DNA of 64,000 nt from Isoetes taiwanensis (GCA_021234155.1 JAJEKV010000250.1:62001-126000), one strand, 5' to 3'. Positions 23,331 to 35,244 are shown, numbered from the stretch's first letter. Notes: generated by a model from the sequence alone, not told the origin. Program-made: numbers and translations.

Positions 23331-24545
23331 ATGGGGGGATGGCATACGACTTTTGCACCGGGTCATCGCTTGACTCATCTATCGGACGATGTTGGCCTGG
23401 CGGCCCACACCCAGGCTTCTATGCGGTCTCACACGGATGCCCTAGACACATTTTGTGGGGCCTCTGAGACATGCGGCGTCAATCTGGCCAAGACCAAGGT
23501 GGTTCTCATATCCTCTTCCGTCACCCCATGCCTCTGCACTCACATATCCGGGGGCCGTTTGTGGGACATCCGCCCACCTAAAAGTACCCTAGGGTGGAGT
23601 TCCCCTCCCTCGCTCTGGCTAGCGTCTATCCGCTTCTTGCCGGTGGCAGCCAGGCTGGGGCGCTCTATGCCATGCGAGAAGTGGGTCACCAGGCATCTAT
23701 ATGATTGGGGCCATCGGTCACATACATTCGGGCGACCGGTCGAAACGTCCTTAAATGCAGACGGGGGTTTGGGGCCGGTCGTCTCTTTGGCGACCTGGAA
23801 TGACTTGGGAGCGGGTGCGAAAGGCATTTTGGCACGGGCACTTGGGGTGAAACCGGTCCCCTTTGGTTTCTCTTTGCAGGGAAGGCCGGATTCTTGGAGC
23901 TTCAGCGGAAGGCGCAATGATACACATCGTCTATTTTGGAAAGTGGTTACTATGGGTGATGCTCGGCTCCCGCACTGGGCAACACTATGGCCATGAGTCC
24001 GTGGCTTAGGGGCTTGTTGGAAGGTAAGAGATGGGTGGTTCGCCAGATGGAACGTGCAGGAGCACCTGAATGCGTACCGGGAACAGCGACCGTCGTCGTG
24101 GCGACTGCGGGAATACCTAGATGCTTGTTTCCTTGGCAAGCTCACGGGACCCCATTGCTCTAGAGCAGGTCAAAATGGCCCATTACAAGGAGCACATCAG
24201 CCCGTGTTAGCGGGGCCCACGGCTCTACAATGTGTTGGGCTGCCCACGAAAAGCGCGGACTCATTGCCTCCATCAATAGTAGTGCCCACCATCTTCGCAT
24301 TAAGGCGGGCGGGGTGGATTGGGGAGCCCGCCCGGGGCGAGGCTCTGTCGGTCCGCCGTCAAGCGGGTGCCATTGAGGATGAGTCTCACACTTTCGAAGT
24401 TGCCCGGTGTTCGGTCGGTCCGGGCGGATCAACTCCCCCTTAATGCGGCGGGCGTGCCCTTGCATTTTTGCTGATGAACACCGTCGATCGTGCCACGGGG
24501 TCATACATCCGAGGAATTTGGACTGCCCTTTTAGTCACATTTGCC
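23331..24545 (+). pseudogene. LINE ORF2 fragment: reverse transcriptase palm to C-terminus
   Basis: Non-LTR retrotransposon ORF2 copies the element by target-primed reverse transcription. The first frame (23331-23996) opens in the RT palm: SDDVGLAAHTQASM contains the YADD-type catalytic box with Tyr-Ala replaced, followed by VNLAKTKVVLISS. A frame change then gives LGVEFPSLAL, another gives DLGAGAKGILARALGVKP and HRLFWKVVTMGDARLPHWA. Near 24360 comes AIEDESHT, the usual zinc-binding (zf-RVT-like) tail. The segment is GC-rich compared with its AT-rich flanks. Endonuclease and the RT fingers are missing. The minus strand has a 201-codon open frame that is a shadow. Confidence 0.8.
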
Positions 24546-24790
24546 CCTCCCTTTGTCCGTGACTAGGCACTTACGGGGGGTGGTGCATTTGTATATATTG
24601 GGATGTTTCTGCATTTTATATGATTAACACGGTTTGTCGGTGATGATTTGCCCCGGTTTTCCCTCGAAAACCCGCCCGGTGGGGTTTTAATCGGGTGTGT
24701 AATCCGGTTTGCGTTTTTGTATTGGGTCCCATAGGCCGATTGGTAAAAGTGGACGATAAAAGTACCTTCCTTCCTTCCTTCCTTCCTCCA
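24546..24790 (+). other. LINE 3' end with (CCTT)n tail
   Basis: Sequence after the LINE coding region carries a hairpin-forming CGGTTTTCCCTCGAAAACCCG and ends in a (CCTT)n microsatellite at 24764-24787. A simple-repeat tail suits a LINE 3' end that lacks poly(A). A similar CTCGAAAACCCG phrase appears near 62915. Confidence 0.5.
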
Positions 24791-26950
24791 AAAGAATATA
24801 TTCGATATTCTCAGTCCTTAGGAATTCCATAAATTAATAGTGGAGTCCTGCTATAGAAGTAACAATTAGCATCAAATTTGTATCTTTTGTTTAAAAAACA
24901 ATGGTATCAATAAATATTGACAAAACACTGGAGTGTCGGGGTATTACGAGCAAGTATCTAAGTTTGAATCATGTGTCCTCTTCAAGCCTTTTTACGTCTT
25001 GATAACATTGACTATCAAATCGAAATTTAACTTCAAAGGCATTGCTTTTTGCATTAAGCTTAGAAATATCTAAAATTGATATATCATATCATTTGCTAGC
25101 TTTACATCTCTGAATCACCCAATTTTCTAGTATCCAAGGAAGATAGCTCGGCTGCATATGCTTCATCAATTTGCGGCTCAAACATATTATTCGTCAATGA
25201 GTATCCATTCCTTTACCAAGAGCCACAGATCACCACTATTCTTTGTAAAGAACATAATCATGATATGTTGGGCAAGCTATGAGTTGAACATTTGTCATTT
25301 TTTGTCCAAATCAGACTGAACAATATCACGAGGCCAGGTCATGGAAGTTCGATTGCATGAGCAACACTACCGGGCATGCGGAAAGAGCCACCAATATTAG
25401 CTTACGGATATTTTTTATATGGGAATGCATATATATGACCAATTCTTTGCAAAGGAACATTTGAAGCATAGGAGAAAATCTTGGATATCCCACGGGGCTT
25501 TTAAAATGCCCATTTTGCACGTAATCGGACAAAGACTCTCTGTAAGAGTAAGCCCTGATTCATCATATCTTCTTACACGGAGAAAATATTGAAGATTCTA
25601 TAATAAAATCTAAATCTTACTTCAAGAAAATGCCTAAAGAGGAAATGTAGCAGAAGAAGAATACACCGCGATTAAGGTGATAGTGAAGCTTTGTTGATCC
25701 TTCATCTTTGGTAGCGACACATATGAAAAATCAGACATCACGATGCTGCTTCAATATATCGCGGGATTTTCATCGAAACACGAGGAAAAAAAAAAAAAAG
25801 CCACTCAAAGGCAGTCTGGCGATTGCATAGCTAGCCTCTTTACCTCTGGACTTCCACCATTGGGTAACTTCTTTCCACATGGTGATATGTAATAACTAAC
25901 ATACCATAAAGAATTAGTCAAAAGTCCAACCCTCTGATTAAATAAGATATGCAACTACATACATGTCACTGAACTTTGAGCAACCCTCACTTGAATAACG
26001 AGCTTCCTTTCCCAACCTAAAGGTGTGCATGGAATACTCGCTTTGTCCATTGCCCAAATTGCAGGCATAGAGTTTTGGGACAAGTCAGGGCTCTTCATCA
26101 CATGAAGGTCGGACGTAACTCGCCCATCCTCACATACCTGTGGGTATATTAAGTTGCATTGTCGATTGCCCATTATTGCTCTTTAGTGGGCACTACTCTC
26201 CATTTTAAGCAATTGGCACATTGCAATGGTGAATACACCAACAGCGGGTGCATGACCACGTCTTAAAATGGAACCCTAACTGGTGGTGTAGGTACAATTT
26301 TTGCCGATGGTGTAGGCTCTAAAATGGAGTTTGTTGCAATCAGTTATCTACCCTTCCAACTACTCACGCAGCGATTGCGCATATGATCGTTAGAAACATT
26401 GGCCTGTAGCATCTCGACCTTGGTGCTGCATTATATCGCCAACTCGTGCGGGTATTGGATTTGAGATATGAGCGGCTCCACATCCTTTCTGAAAACATAT
26501 GATGCTTGGTTACCAAAATTAACTTCCTTATTTGCTTACTCCTTGTTGGTTTTGAATTTTGTGGCCATCTCAATCTTTGCCACGCAGACATCCTCCAACA
26601 ATCTCACGAGATTGCCTTGGTTTCTACAGGATATATCAATCACTTGTGAATTCCACATGGATAAAACATGTTACACAAGCGTGCAAGGATAGGAGCATGG
26701 ATAAGGTGACAAGATGCATAAAGCTTGCACTCTTGGAAGGTATAGCCCAACAAATAAAAAGCACCATATCTAAGACTCAAAAATCTTAATCCCGGGTTTG
26801 GCTCTGTTAGCGCGATCCGCCGCCACTCTATTGTGTTTAGGAAGCCAGCAATTCCGGCTCGATTGCCGTGGGCTCTGTTTGAGGATTTCGCGGCCATTCC
26901 CTCATGCCATGCCTTTTTCTTAAGGGTCTCTGAAGGCACGGAAGGTGGTC
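24791..26950. other. No assigned gene; possible exon scraps
   Basis: Mostly AT-rich with a poly(A) run near 25787. A minus-strand frame at 25955-26173 (EDGRVTSDLHVMKSPD and AIWAMDKASIPCTPLG) preceded by an AG splice-like site looks like protein. It faintly recalls the C-terminal motif of FAD-dependent oxidoreductases, but I would not name it. A neighbouring minus frame at 26364-26591 is unassigned. Confidence 0.35.
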
Positions 26951-26959
26951 AAGGTTCTC

Positions 26960-27745
26960 TTTTCATTGGACCCTAGCTTGGGTGTATGGTAGCCTCATCG
27001 CCCTTTCTCTGGGTGCCCTTGGATTACGCATCTCCTTGGCCTCTTCCTACACCCGAGGGTACTTTCGGCGTCAATGGATTGCTGCGGGGTAACATCCATC
27101 CGTGGATGGTATTGGGAGGGTCATCGGCGCCGTGGGAGTTTTTAAGGAACGATTTGGCCCAGCGATTGGGACATACGGACTTGGGCCAGAATTGCTAATG
27201 CTATTCCATTGCAGTTGTCTTCTCAAGTCAATCGCGTTTGGAAGTCGCATAGTGGACTTGATGCATCTCAGTTTGTAGCATCGGCTTATGGGCTTCTAAG
27301 CGCTTGAGGACACGTTGCGCCTTCCGGATAAGCGGTGGCAAAGCTTCGGGGGAGTAAGTGGCCGCCATGTGGAAGTGGGCGTGGAATACATTGCCTCCTC
27401 CTAAAATCCGTACCCTTTTTGTGGCAGATCTTGCACCGTAGCCTCGGGGTGAATGTCAGGAGTCCGCGGGTTCAAGCTCCGGTGTAGCGGAAACATGCCC
27501 CTCTATGTGGGGCGTCGAGAGACCATTGAGCTTTGCTTTGTCCTATGCACGCAGGTAAGGGCAGCTTGGTCTGGGTGAGAGCCCTCTTTGGGTCTTCACT
27601 TTGTGCGGTCGGAGAAGATTCTCTTGGGAGTCTTTCCTAGCAGTTGGCCCGGTGGCCAAGCAGCCAAGGCGTTCCATTTATGCAGAGCTTGGCTTACGTG
27701 GTTGATTTGGAAAAAGGCGGAGAGTGAAGGTCTTTGAATGCGATT
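26960..27745 (+). pseudogene. LINE ORF2 C-terminal fragment (zf-RVT region)
   Basis: In shifting frames the plus strand gives DWDIRTWARIANAIPLQL (about 27165-27218) and, after several stops, MWKWAWNTLPPPKIRTL, LWQILHRSLGVNV and APLCGASRDH. This order matches the zf-RVT region at the end of plant LINE ORF2: tryptophan-rich helix, PP(K/R)IRxFLW, then CxLCG. A poly(A) run follows at about 27950. Several frameshifts and stops break the frame. It is a different copy from the one at 23.3 kb. Confidence 0.6.
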
Positions 27746-28947
27746 CTTAGCCCTTTTCGTTTTGGTTCCAATCTTGAGGCATAAGTTGTGGCGGGCTTAC
27801 CAAGTCTCAAGTTTGTCTCCATGATTATTAAGCGGAAATTTGGTCAACATTCCTACGATTGTGAATCATGATGGGCACTTCATTTCTTAGCATCACACTT
27901 ATCATTGTACTTGATCGCATTCTAGTGGTTTAATATATTCTTATATTCTTCAAAAAAAAAAAAAATCTTAATTCTTACTACGGGGAGCTCCCAATAAATG
28001 TTGATCTAGATCAAATTGAGTTTATAAGTAGTTTAATGATTCCTAAAATCTTCAAACACACATGCACAATCGTTACTCCGGCATGCATGCTAAGTCGGTT
28101 ACCTAAAAATAGGGCTAAACTTACGGTGAATGCATGACGACTAACAAATGCCATATAAGCCAACCAAAAGCCCCATCAGCCTTGGGAATGAATTTGCTTT
28201 CCTTCGAACAACGAGGAAACCGAGAAAAAAAAAAAATGCTTGCTTACTTGGAGAATGATGGATCTCGGCTTCACGAAAAAAATCCTCCTCGTTTTAGGCT
28301 AAGACAATCCAAAAAGAAAAATTAAATCTCGAAAGCACGATCAACAAGCTATCGACACCAAAAAAACTTCAAACCGACAAAAGAAAAAACATTTGCCCGC
28401 CTACATACTAGTAGGATCCACTGCTTCTTCCTTCACATGGTAGAGGCATCCTGCTGGTATCAAACAAATTGCTGATCTTATGATTTGCCATAGATGACAA
28501 GATTAAAATACAAACACAAGAATAATTACCCCATATCTTGGCTGACATTTTGTTACCGAATCAGGCCATTTAATTCACCGTTGTTCTTCCAGACTTGAAA
28601 AAGGAATCAAGTGCTGAAGTGCCGTGGACCTCGCTCTAATGTTTGGCGGTGCTTGGGTTAACCCGATTCCCACACCCGGCCGCACATCAACAATGGCGGC
28701 CAGAGTTTACTGGTAAAAATACGTTTGGGCGATCCGCGGCCATATTCTAGGTATATTCCAGCATATACCTAGGATATGCCAACAGCCCACATAAACAAGG
28801 GTTTGCCCCCTTAGGGGCATCCCAAAAAAAAACTGAAGTTATCTTTAAGAGAAGAGCCGCTGCCATAATAAGGGTGTGGCCCAGACAGGAGCAGCACATA
28901 TAAGGGTGTGGCGGATGCGGCGAGTCGCGGGGATGGCATCTCCAAAT
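27746..28947. other. No recognised gene
   Basis: Holds a poly(A) run at about 27951-27964 and a short inverted repeat around CTAGGTATAT at 28748-28774. No coding sequence was recognised. Confidence 0.5.
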
Positions 28948-30440
28948 CTCCATATTCTCGAGGGTTGTTCCTTTTTATTAATTTCGGTCTACGCCAATTT
29001 CAATTTTTAGGTCCTCAATTCCAAAGACGATCGATTCTTGTTGCACACTCATGGGCAACACAAGTCATATTGATTCGAATTGAACTCACCACTACGATGC
29101 AAATCGGCGGTTCCATAAATAACAGCGGCAAAGTGTACTATAAAGATCGATTTTTCGCTTCAAGAATTCATCGTCTTTTTTGCTTCCTTTTCTACATATT
29201 TCTCTTTCAAGATCTCTCAGATAAATAATTCAAGTACAGGCGATGGCATGACCTTTTTTCATCAAGCGATTCGGACCCGATAGTCTCCGGGTAGATGTTC
29301 AATTTCTTCAACAAGAGTGATCTATATGTTGGCGTCTCTAGCACGCAACTTGGTTCTAGAGGAGAATATCATACAATTTACTCACGGGTTTCAATCGACA
29401 GAGTATGATGTCGAAGCAAAAAAAATTTCCTGCCTGTCATATTGGGCTCGATGTCGGTATTTGTTGTATTGGTAAATGCGGTTGTAACTTTGTTTGATCT
29501 GGCGTAAAAGGGCTAGAGCAAAGGAAGGAACAAAATCTGCGCATTTCTAAATCTGGGTTCAAAGAAATTTCCCTTCAAAGGTTCAGCTATCTTGATCGAG
29601 CCTTTGCCACAAAAAGGTTCAGCGAGGCGAGAATCTTTGGGGAAGGGAGGATATGGAAGCGTTTACAAAGGAATATTGCAAACTGATAAATCTGTTGTAG
29701 CTGTTAAGGTGATGTCTGCGTAAGGGTATAACCAATTCATAGCAGAACTGTCGGTGATAGGGTGTTATGAACGAGACAAACTGATTCTAGTATACGATTA
29801 CATGCCAAATGGGAGCCTGGATCAACATCATTTTCGTCACGAAGCTACTTCCATGGTGTCGAGGTATGAGATTGTGAAGGGAGTGGCAGAGGGGTTAGCA
29901 TTTTTACACAGTGGATGGGAGCAGAGGATAGTGCACAGGGACATCAAAGCTGCAAATGTGCTACTGGACAGTAAATTCACAGCAAGATTAGGAGATTTTG
30001 GGCTCTCAAAACTCATGCGAGAAGTCAGATATCTACAGCGGTGATACGCTCCTCGAAATGCGCTGCGGGGAAATCTGCGGTCGGTCTCGGTCGCGGTTTC
30101 TTGCTTTGGGTGCAGGAGGCTCTCAGTCAACGATCAGTTGCTCCGCGTTGCTAACCCTAGACTTGACCTCGTCTTTGATACACATGAAATGACATTGATT
30201 CTGCTATTGGGCTTGTTATGCAGCCATCCTGATTCCGAAGCCAGACCCATCATGCGGCGTTGCTGCCAGATTCTCAATTCTGAATCTGGCCTTCCTGACC
30301 TCCCCACTTCAAAGCCCACTATGTTTTTCGGTAATTCTCTATCGAATTCTGCTACAAAATTCCTCCTTGTTTTCTCAGTCTACAACTACTACAGCTTCTA
30401 TTGGACACAGCAGTGGCATCTCTTCCAGTACTAATCCAGA
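28948..30440 (+). pseudogene. L-type lectin receptor-like kinase, decayed
   Basis: L-type lectin receptor kinases combine an extracellular legume-lectin domain, one membrane helix and a Ser/Thr kinase. The lectin part is visible as SINNSGKVYYKDRF (about 29112-29153) and STGDGMTFF (about 29233-29259), then TEYDVE. A hydrophobic helix VILGSMSVFVVLVNAV lies near 29440. The kinase shows a Gly-rich loop GKGGYGSVYKG (about 29640-29673), VAVK (Lys at 29706-29708), HRDIKAANVLL (about 29934-29967) and DFGLSKLM. Defects: a TAA stop after the VAVK region (about 29713), loss of about 14 codons before GCYERDKLI, loss of roughly 30 codons after DFGLSKLM, and a frameshift near EKSDIYS. The tail (LLCSHPDSEARPIM, LPDLPTSKP) is open to 30434. 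Intronless layout fits the family. Confidence 0.85.
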
Positions 30441-31660
30441 CACATCCGACCTTCCCCTTCTTCATCACATGTAAGAAGTGGATAGAGATCTAAAAAGTTT
30501 ATGGGGCAGGTCATTTATAAATATGATAAAAATTAGAGATATAAGAAAAATGATCTTCTCTCTTTTGTCTCGGAATTATATAGCACAATAGATACATACT
30601 CTGGATTAAGCATTTAGAATCTTGAAACAACAACTAGGTCTGACCTTTGCTGGATCTAAGTACAAATTACGTAAATGCAACTTATGTTCCATTCAACCCC
30701 CTAGGCCTATCGTATGTTGCCACGTGTCCTAAATTCTTTTCCAGGAAAGAACTTAAATTACATTTTAAATTACATTCTGAATATTTACTTCACATTCTAA
30801 ATAACATTCTGACATTTCATTCTATTTTTGCATTCTATGTGACATTCCAGTTTTCATTCTGCAAAACCAAGAAAGAATGGTCGATTGATCGATATTCTAT
30901 ATGGCAATCCAATTTTCATTCAGCAAAATCAAGAAAGAATGGTCAAAAATCAATAATCTTTGGCATTTATTAGCATTTTTATAGTGGATTTCAAAATAGT
31001 GCTCCTAAATCAGCCCGTAACTCAAACCCGAAACCTATTTACTGTTCCGGACTGCTCAGCTTCTGATAACAACAAAATGCACATATATTTTCATTCTTGT
31101 TCCATGCATAGAAGAGCTAGGGAAGACATGCACTTGGAATGTGGTTCATTCTTGAAAAATGCAGAAGCTAACATGTAGACCTGCGCAAACAAACAAGAAA
31201 GCAAGCGAACATTAGAGAAAGACGGCAAATACAAAGCTGTAAAGAAAGAAACAAAAAACATGAGAGCTCCGAAGGAGTAAAACCTACCAGACAAATGACA
31301 GAGCAAATCTTCTTGAAAACACAAATGCAAGTAGATAATAGGCTCCAGATCTGATAAAATATGCAAGAAACATCAAGATCTGCAAAAAAGATCATCGGAG
31401 AAGCTACCGCCTTTGTCATAGTCACAAGATCCTTTGGTGCCATCAAACGCCATAGCTGGCGCCTTCTATGAGAATAGCCCATAAATGCTACAAGGAACAA
31501 AAAATCAAGCAAGATTGAAGATCGGCAGCCTGGCGCTACAGCGGCATGGCTCCGCCATGGCCAAGGAAAGAGAGAAAGAAATGGTCGATCACGGCTTGAA
31601 ATTGATGTGGACACGTGGCACAACCTGATTCGCTGAATGCAACATAAGTTGCATCCACGT
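30441..31660. other. LecRK 3' UTR, then unassigned sequence
   Basis: 30441-30640 is the receptor-kinase 3' UTR, since it is shared with the inverted copy at 50.3-50.7 kb. The rest holds a 60-bp tandem duplication and a 151-codon minus-strand frame (31168-31623) that is hydrophobic and Ser/Cys-rich with no recognised domain. The phrase GCCACGTGTCC occurs at 30720 and, inverted, near 31610. Confidence 0.5.
30846..30953. repeat. Tandem duplication, ~55-bp period
   Basis: TTTTCATTCTGCAAAACCAA and GAAAGAATGGTC in the first copy recur as TTTTCATTCAGCAAAATCAA and GAAAGAATGGTC in the second. Confidence 0.8.
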
Positions 31661-31742
31661 TAATAGAATTGCACTTTAGTGCAAATTCCCCTGAGTCGAG
31701 GATTCCTCCTTCGGAAATTTGCACCAAAGTGCAATTCTATTA
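31661..31742. repeat. Inverted repeat, 27-bp arms with one mismatch
   Basis: Arms at 31661-31687 (TAATAGAATTGCACTTTAGT...) and 31716-31742 pair at 26 of 27 positions around a 28-bp loop. Each arm also contains a smaller palindrome TTGCACTTTAGTGCAA. The high identity suggests a recent origin or selection on the structure. Confidence 0.9.
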
Positions 31743-31799
31743 CATGAGAAAAAGGTAGGTTAGGCGGCATTACGCTCCCATCTCCAACCCACGGTGACT

Positions 31800-32169
31800 T
31801 CGGGCAACACATAACAACCAATACATAACTATCATTAACATTAATTAACACAAACCATTGGGTCCAACACATTTAAATTAAAATCCCCCTTAAACCCCCT
31901 TTGGTTTGGGTGCATATTCACACGGGGGTGACTCCGGGCAACGAGTGCTTGGATAGGCATATTCACCTCTTATTCCTTAATCTACACTGCATTGCACAAA
32001 GTTCCTCATTTGTGGGGTATGGATGTCTGAGAATTTGTTATCTTTGTACAACAAGATTTTACAAAATACTATAAGATTTAAGACAATATATACTATATGG
32101 TGTTGATTTTTGTGCGTACAAAACATAATTATAAGGGCTCCACGCGCCTACGTCCAACCCGTGTGAATA
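31800..32169. mobile_element. Foldback element F, truncated copy
   Basis: The left arm (about 31806-31925) has the same AACCCCCTTTGGTTTGGGTG landmark as the other copies, followed by the same central region in the opposite orientation. The right arm is reduced to GTGTGAATATG, after which R1 copy B begins. The junction suggests that R1 and F have been shuffled together. Confidence 0.7.
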
Positions 32170-33150
32170 TGTAGCATAATAACGGGGGTTTTCTTTGTGT
32201 TTTAATGCGCTTTTCACTAAGGTTTTCCTATGATTTAAGTGATGTATTCAAATGGATGTACTAATGTACATCTAGAGTGCCCATTACGAGCCATTGATTT
32301 TAGCCTTTTTTCTAATGGTCAACAACCAATGGCTCACAACAAAAGCCATTTTTTTGTGTGTGTGGTGCATAATGGTCAACAACCAATGGCTCACAACAAA
32401 GGCCCTCTTTTTTGTGCGTGTAATGCATGATGGTCAACAAACCAATGGCATCATGGTCAACAACGAATGGGTCACCAACAAAGCCCTCTTTTTGTATAGG
32501 CATATGATGGGCACATGAAGGGCTTGAAGGGCGCATGTAGTGCGGTTTCACCAAGGAACACATTTCTTATCATAACTTTTGATCCAGAGCTCTGTTTGAG
32601 ATGATTTTTTATGCGTTGGAAAACTCTCTCGAGATCTTTTGATAGTATATGATATGGATATATTTGGTTAAGTTATCTAGTATGCTAAAACAACAATTTT
32701 TCGGCCGGGTTTAGTAGGCTTTCACATCCTACCAGGTGATTAATCTGAGATTGCACTATTGGATATTGTTTTATGGCTCATTCCGAATGAAGGTTGCAAA
32801 AAATTACCATGCATTTTTAGATTTTGAGGCGGTTATTAAGCAAATTCCAAAGCTTCTAGATCCTTGTGCTAACAAGCGAGTAAAAGTTTCCACTTTGGTT
32901 TCTCACCACAACAATCCATGGAGGCCAAAGGCTGCTGTTAAATTCCAGTTGAAAAATGTTTGTGTATGGGTGTTGTAAACTTTATGACTTTTCGAATAAT
33001 GGGATCAATCCGCTCTATCTTTATGTTAACTTTTACTTATGTTCTATTTGTTTTATTGTGATGAAATTCAAAAGCTACAGGTGATGAAAGCCTCAAATGA
33101 ATTCTAGTTTTTTGGTTTGAATTCTAAAAATTTTGTCACACCCTGGGGGC
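32170..33150 (+). repeat. Dispersed repeat R1, copy B
   Basis: Direct copy of 21353-22258 with the same order of landmarks and many small indels. Its CAACAACCAATGGCTCACAA and TTTTTTGTG portion is locally triplicated (32317-32500), which copy A has only in part. No known coding function. Confidence 0.8.
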
Positions 33151-33184
33151 GTCCAAAAGGCCTAGAAGGGCCAAAAAAATTTTT

Positions 33185-33790
33185 GGCAACACAAACCATT
33201 AACATCCAACATATAAAAATTAAATCCCCTCAACATATAACAACCAACACATAACAACCATTGACATTAACAACCAACACATAACTACCATTGACATTAA
33301 TAACACAACCATTGGGTCCAACACACATTTAAATTAAAATCTTAAACCCCCTTTGGTTTGGGTGCATATTCACAGGGGGTGACGAGGCAGGGGCAGAGCC
33401 CTTATAATTGCATTTTGCACGCATAAAATCAACACCATATAGTATTCGCTTGAAATCTTATAGTATTTTGCAAATCTTGTTATACGATTATAGCAAATTT
33501 TTGTACTTGCATACCCACAAGCGAGGAACTTTCACGCACGGTTTAGATTAAGGAATAAGGGATGAATATGCCTATCCAATCGCTGCTCGTTGCGAGGAGT
33601 CACAGGTGTGAATATGCACCCAAACCAAAGGGGTTTAAGGGGATTTTAATTTAAATGTGTTGGACCCAAATGGTTTGTTAATTAATAGTTATAGTTGTGT
33701 TGTTGTTATAAAAAATTTGGGCCTTCGGCCCTAACAAAAAACAAACATAGGTAAACTTTAAGGATCTATATATTAATTACTAAGAAGCTT
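33185..33790. mobile_element. Foldback element F, copy 3, with flank
   Basis: The arms (about 33185-33380 and 33595-33700) are reverse complements and carry the CCTTTGGTTTGGGTGCATAT landmark; the left arm keeps the ACAACCAACACAT array, the right has lost most of it. The flank at about 33705-33790 (GGGCCTTCGGCCCTAAC, AAACATAGGTAAACTTT, ATTAATTACTAAGAAGC) recurs inverted at 59545-59640 beside another copy, so it is likely part of a larger shared unit. Confidence 0.75.
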
Positions 33791-34134
33791 GGATATTCTA
33801 GTTGAACACATGTATAGAGGGCATGGTTCATGCTAGAACTTGGATTAGTTTCAAGAGGAACATGCAATTTGTCCGGATATAAGGATATCAAGAATATATT
33901 TAACATTGAGCTATGAGTGTATGATGAGAATATTGGTTAACATATCTTTTGAAAAAGCCTCCAAATGTTTGCGGATAGCAAGATTAAACTTTCATGGATA
34001 ATCTCGAAAGAGAAAAATAAAAGGATCTACATGGCAAATGAAACATTTATACAGATCCCTGTACCAAGCACGGTCTGTTGGGATAGGTAAAATCGACATC
34101 CCTAAATTCCACATGTCCTTTCATTTTCAACCGA
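33791..34134. other. No recognised gene
   Basis: AT-rich sequence between a foldback element and the ABCB remnant. It may contain the intron or 3' part of that gene, but no exon was recognised. Confidence 0.4.
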
Positions 34135-34809
34135 TTACACCATCAGTTTTGCATACATCTATTTCAGGAATTCTTTGAATGACTTCAAACATCTTATAAG
34201 CGGCTGCTCGTCCAGCTGCAAATGCATGCAAGCAAGGGGAAGTTTGACCTAAAGCCCTGCCATGATCTTAACACTATTAGTTGAAGCCAACTTGGAATAG
34301 ATGCTAAAGGGTTTTTGAAAGAGTTCTTACATGCCTCCTGTGAGAACTGCAAAAATAACGTTCATTACAGTTCCACCAGAAAATCCCTCATTGAGGACTA
34401 GCTTTGATCCATACTAGCACTATAGGCCTTGTTGTATACCAGCACTATAGGCCTTCTTCAAAGCTTTATCATAGTTTTCTACTGCTCTTTTCTCCCCAGT
34501 AAATGAAGCAACCTGTGAAGGTCAAATTATATGCTTTCAAGATCATCCTTAGCCATAAGCATATGATGAATTGAACTTACAGTTCTGATTGCAGTAACAA
34601 CTTGATCTACAATTGACCCTGCTTCTGCATATGCAGCTTGTCCTCCGCTAGACATTTTCGTAATTACAACAGACATCATGGCTCCAGCAGCAACAATAAG
34701 TGGCAAGGTAGAAAGCATGACAAGTGTAAGCTTCCATCTTCCATCCTGTGATAAAAGCAACAAGGAATCCACCCAAAAATGTTGTCATAAGCTGAGTGAA
34801 CTTTCCAAC
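34135..34809 (-). pseudogene. ABCB-type (P-glycoprotein-like) transporter, three exons, broken
   Basis: ABCB transporters export substrates across membranes using ATP. Three consecutive exons of the first membrane domain are read on the minus strand. Exon A (34809-34581) gives VGKFTQLMTTFLGGFLVAF, then, after a frame change, WKLTLVMLSTLPLI and SSGGQAAYAEAGS, ending at a GT donor. Exon B (34512-34331) gives VASFTGEKRAVENYDKALKK, SAGIQQGL and YGSKLVLNEGFSGGTVMNVI. Exon C (34253 to about 34135) gives [20 protein letters not shown] and IPEID, then loses similarity. Defects: a 7-bp tandem duplication (ATGGAAG twice, near 34742) shifts exon A, and exon B lacks about 20 codons after QQGL and carries a stop there. 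No nucleotide-binding domain is present. Confidence 0.85.
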
Positions 34810-35244
34810 CTGGAGCAGAAAGAAAATAGCAATGTTGAATGACATAATCCTTTTTGCTTTTGCACAATTGAAGTTTGTTCATGATCCATCCGAAAGTTCA
34901 TTCATTCTCAGAAGCCGTTCCTTGCCTTAGTCCGATGGGGAAGCGGATCGATGGGGCTCCGAAAAACCTAGAGTTCAATGCGCTTGCATGTCCCCCTTTG
35001 TTTTTTGCTTTTCTAATATTAACCTAATATTTACGTGTCCCAAAACCCCACGGCGGTTAATCCTATCTCCTCCGCTCCATCCGTCTGCGTTCTAGAAAGC
35101 CCTAAGCTTGTCATTCTAGTGATTTCTTTGTTCCATGGAATGGAAGAGAGAAAGATAAGCATGGAGCTATAGATGAGAACGTTGTTCTATTTTCATTGCG
35201 ATCCTTCAGTCCTTTGAAGAAGTCGAGGTGATTGAATCAAAGCG
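34810..35244. other. Unassigned sequence next to the ABCB remnant
   Basis: A short AT-rich stretch, then moderately GC-rich sequence that may be an extension of repeat X. No coding sequence was recognised. Confidence 0.4.

Noticed and set aside
23540-24145. A 201-codon open frame on the minus strand
   Set aside because: It is the antisense shadow of the LINE reverse transcriptase; the plus strand carries the recognisable motifs.
25955-26173. C-terminal exon of an FAD-dependent oxidoreductase
   Set aside because: Only a vague resemblance in WAMDKASIP and no FAD- or NAD-binding glycine motif was found nearby.
31168-31623. A 151-codon hydrophobic open frame on the minus strand
   Set aside because: Composition is Cys/Leu/Ser-rich without domain or signal pattern, and part of it overlaps a repeated noncoding phrase; treated as chance.
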